Below, piece after piece: positions 5,696-5,778 of a stretch of DNA of 5,778 bases. The DNA comes from Methylovirgula sp. (GTDB lineage Bacteria; Pseudomonadota; Alphaproteobacteria; Rhizobiales; Beijerinckiaceae). A program made the translations under genes and the position numbers. The notes beneath the pieces are model-generated. The model searched no databases. It was not told where the DNA came from and saw nothing but the letters and a program-made list of their open reading frames with translations. Location: positions 1 to 5,778 of the forward strand of contig JASHVQ010000086.1 of NCBI GenBank assembly GCA_030044485.1, read 5' to 3'. How positions within the stretch are numbered: the stretch's first letter is position 1; every line of letters starts with the position of its first letter.

Positions 5696-5778
5696 TGCAT
5701 GCAAGTCTGCGCGCCGCGCCGGTTCACAAAGACGCCGTTCTCGATTAGGGTCCGCGCCCGATCTTCCGCACCCAAGAG
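5696..5778. other. 3' edge of the window after pssA; no gene supported
   Basis: An ATG overlaps the pssA stop (ATG at 5695) and opens a 17-codon frame ending TAG at 5748, but it has no recognisable content. No stem-loop with a T-run follows pssA within the window, so termination or continuation of the operon cannot be judged. The 8-bp palindrome TGCATGCA lies directly after the stop. Confidence 0.4.

Noticed and set aside
4832..5704. A 290-codon minus-strand frame almost exactly mirroring pssA, and a 186-codon one opposite psd (4163-4723)
   Set aside because: Same explanation: complementary-frame shadows of well-identified genes, with low-complexity charged translations.

Overview
The window is GC-rich DNA with the codon usage and gene families of an alphaproteobacterium. 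The best fit is the order Hyphomicrobiales (Rhizobiales), possibly near Beijerinckiaceae or Methylocystaceae. This rests on the type II PssA with a hydrophilic N-terminus, the short Psd, the Atm1-type exporter and the Ig-like/LysM protein. The genus-level guess is weak because no rRNA or tRNA gene is present.

Layout. Positions 1-402 hold leftward genes: the 5' end of a LOG-family (TIGR00730) nucleotide phosphoribohydrolase that runs off the left edge, and just upstream of it a tiny membrane protein whose start is disturbed or misplaced. Positions 403-559 are a divergent intergenic region. From 560 everything reads rightward: a membrane-anchored protein with two Ig-like domains and a C-terminal LysM (560-1912), an Atm1/HMT1-type ABC exporter half-transporter (1993-3939), an intergenic stretch with a perfect 19-bp hairpin (3954-3996), phosphatidylserine decarboxylase psd (4061-4756) and CDP-diacylglycerol-serine O-phosphatidyltransferase pssA (4823-5695). 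The last 83 bases hold no gene I can support.

How the genes fit together. PssA makes phosphatidylserine from CDP-diacylglycerol and L-serine, and Psd decarboxylates it to phosphatidylethanolamine, so psd-pssA is a complete two-step pathway in one transcription direction. The ABC exporter probably moves glutathione-linked substrates across the inner membrane. The LysM protein probably contacts peptidoglycan. These are cell-envelope and housekeeping functions, but nothing in the sequence links the upstream pair to the lipid pair mechanistically, and the hairpin suggests the two groups are separate transcription units.

I see no CRISPR array, transposase, integrase, phage gene or defence system. 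This looks like an ordinary chromosomal region. The points worth a second look are the small frame-disrupted gene, the long perfect hairpin, the near absence of Shine-Dalgarno sequences before three of the four main genes, a possible leaderless start for pssA and a 12-bp coding repeat in the LysM gene. The very long antisense open frames are best read as GC-skew shadows.
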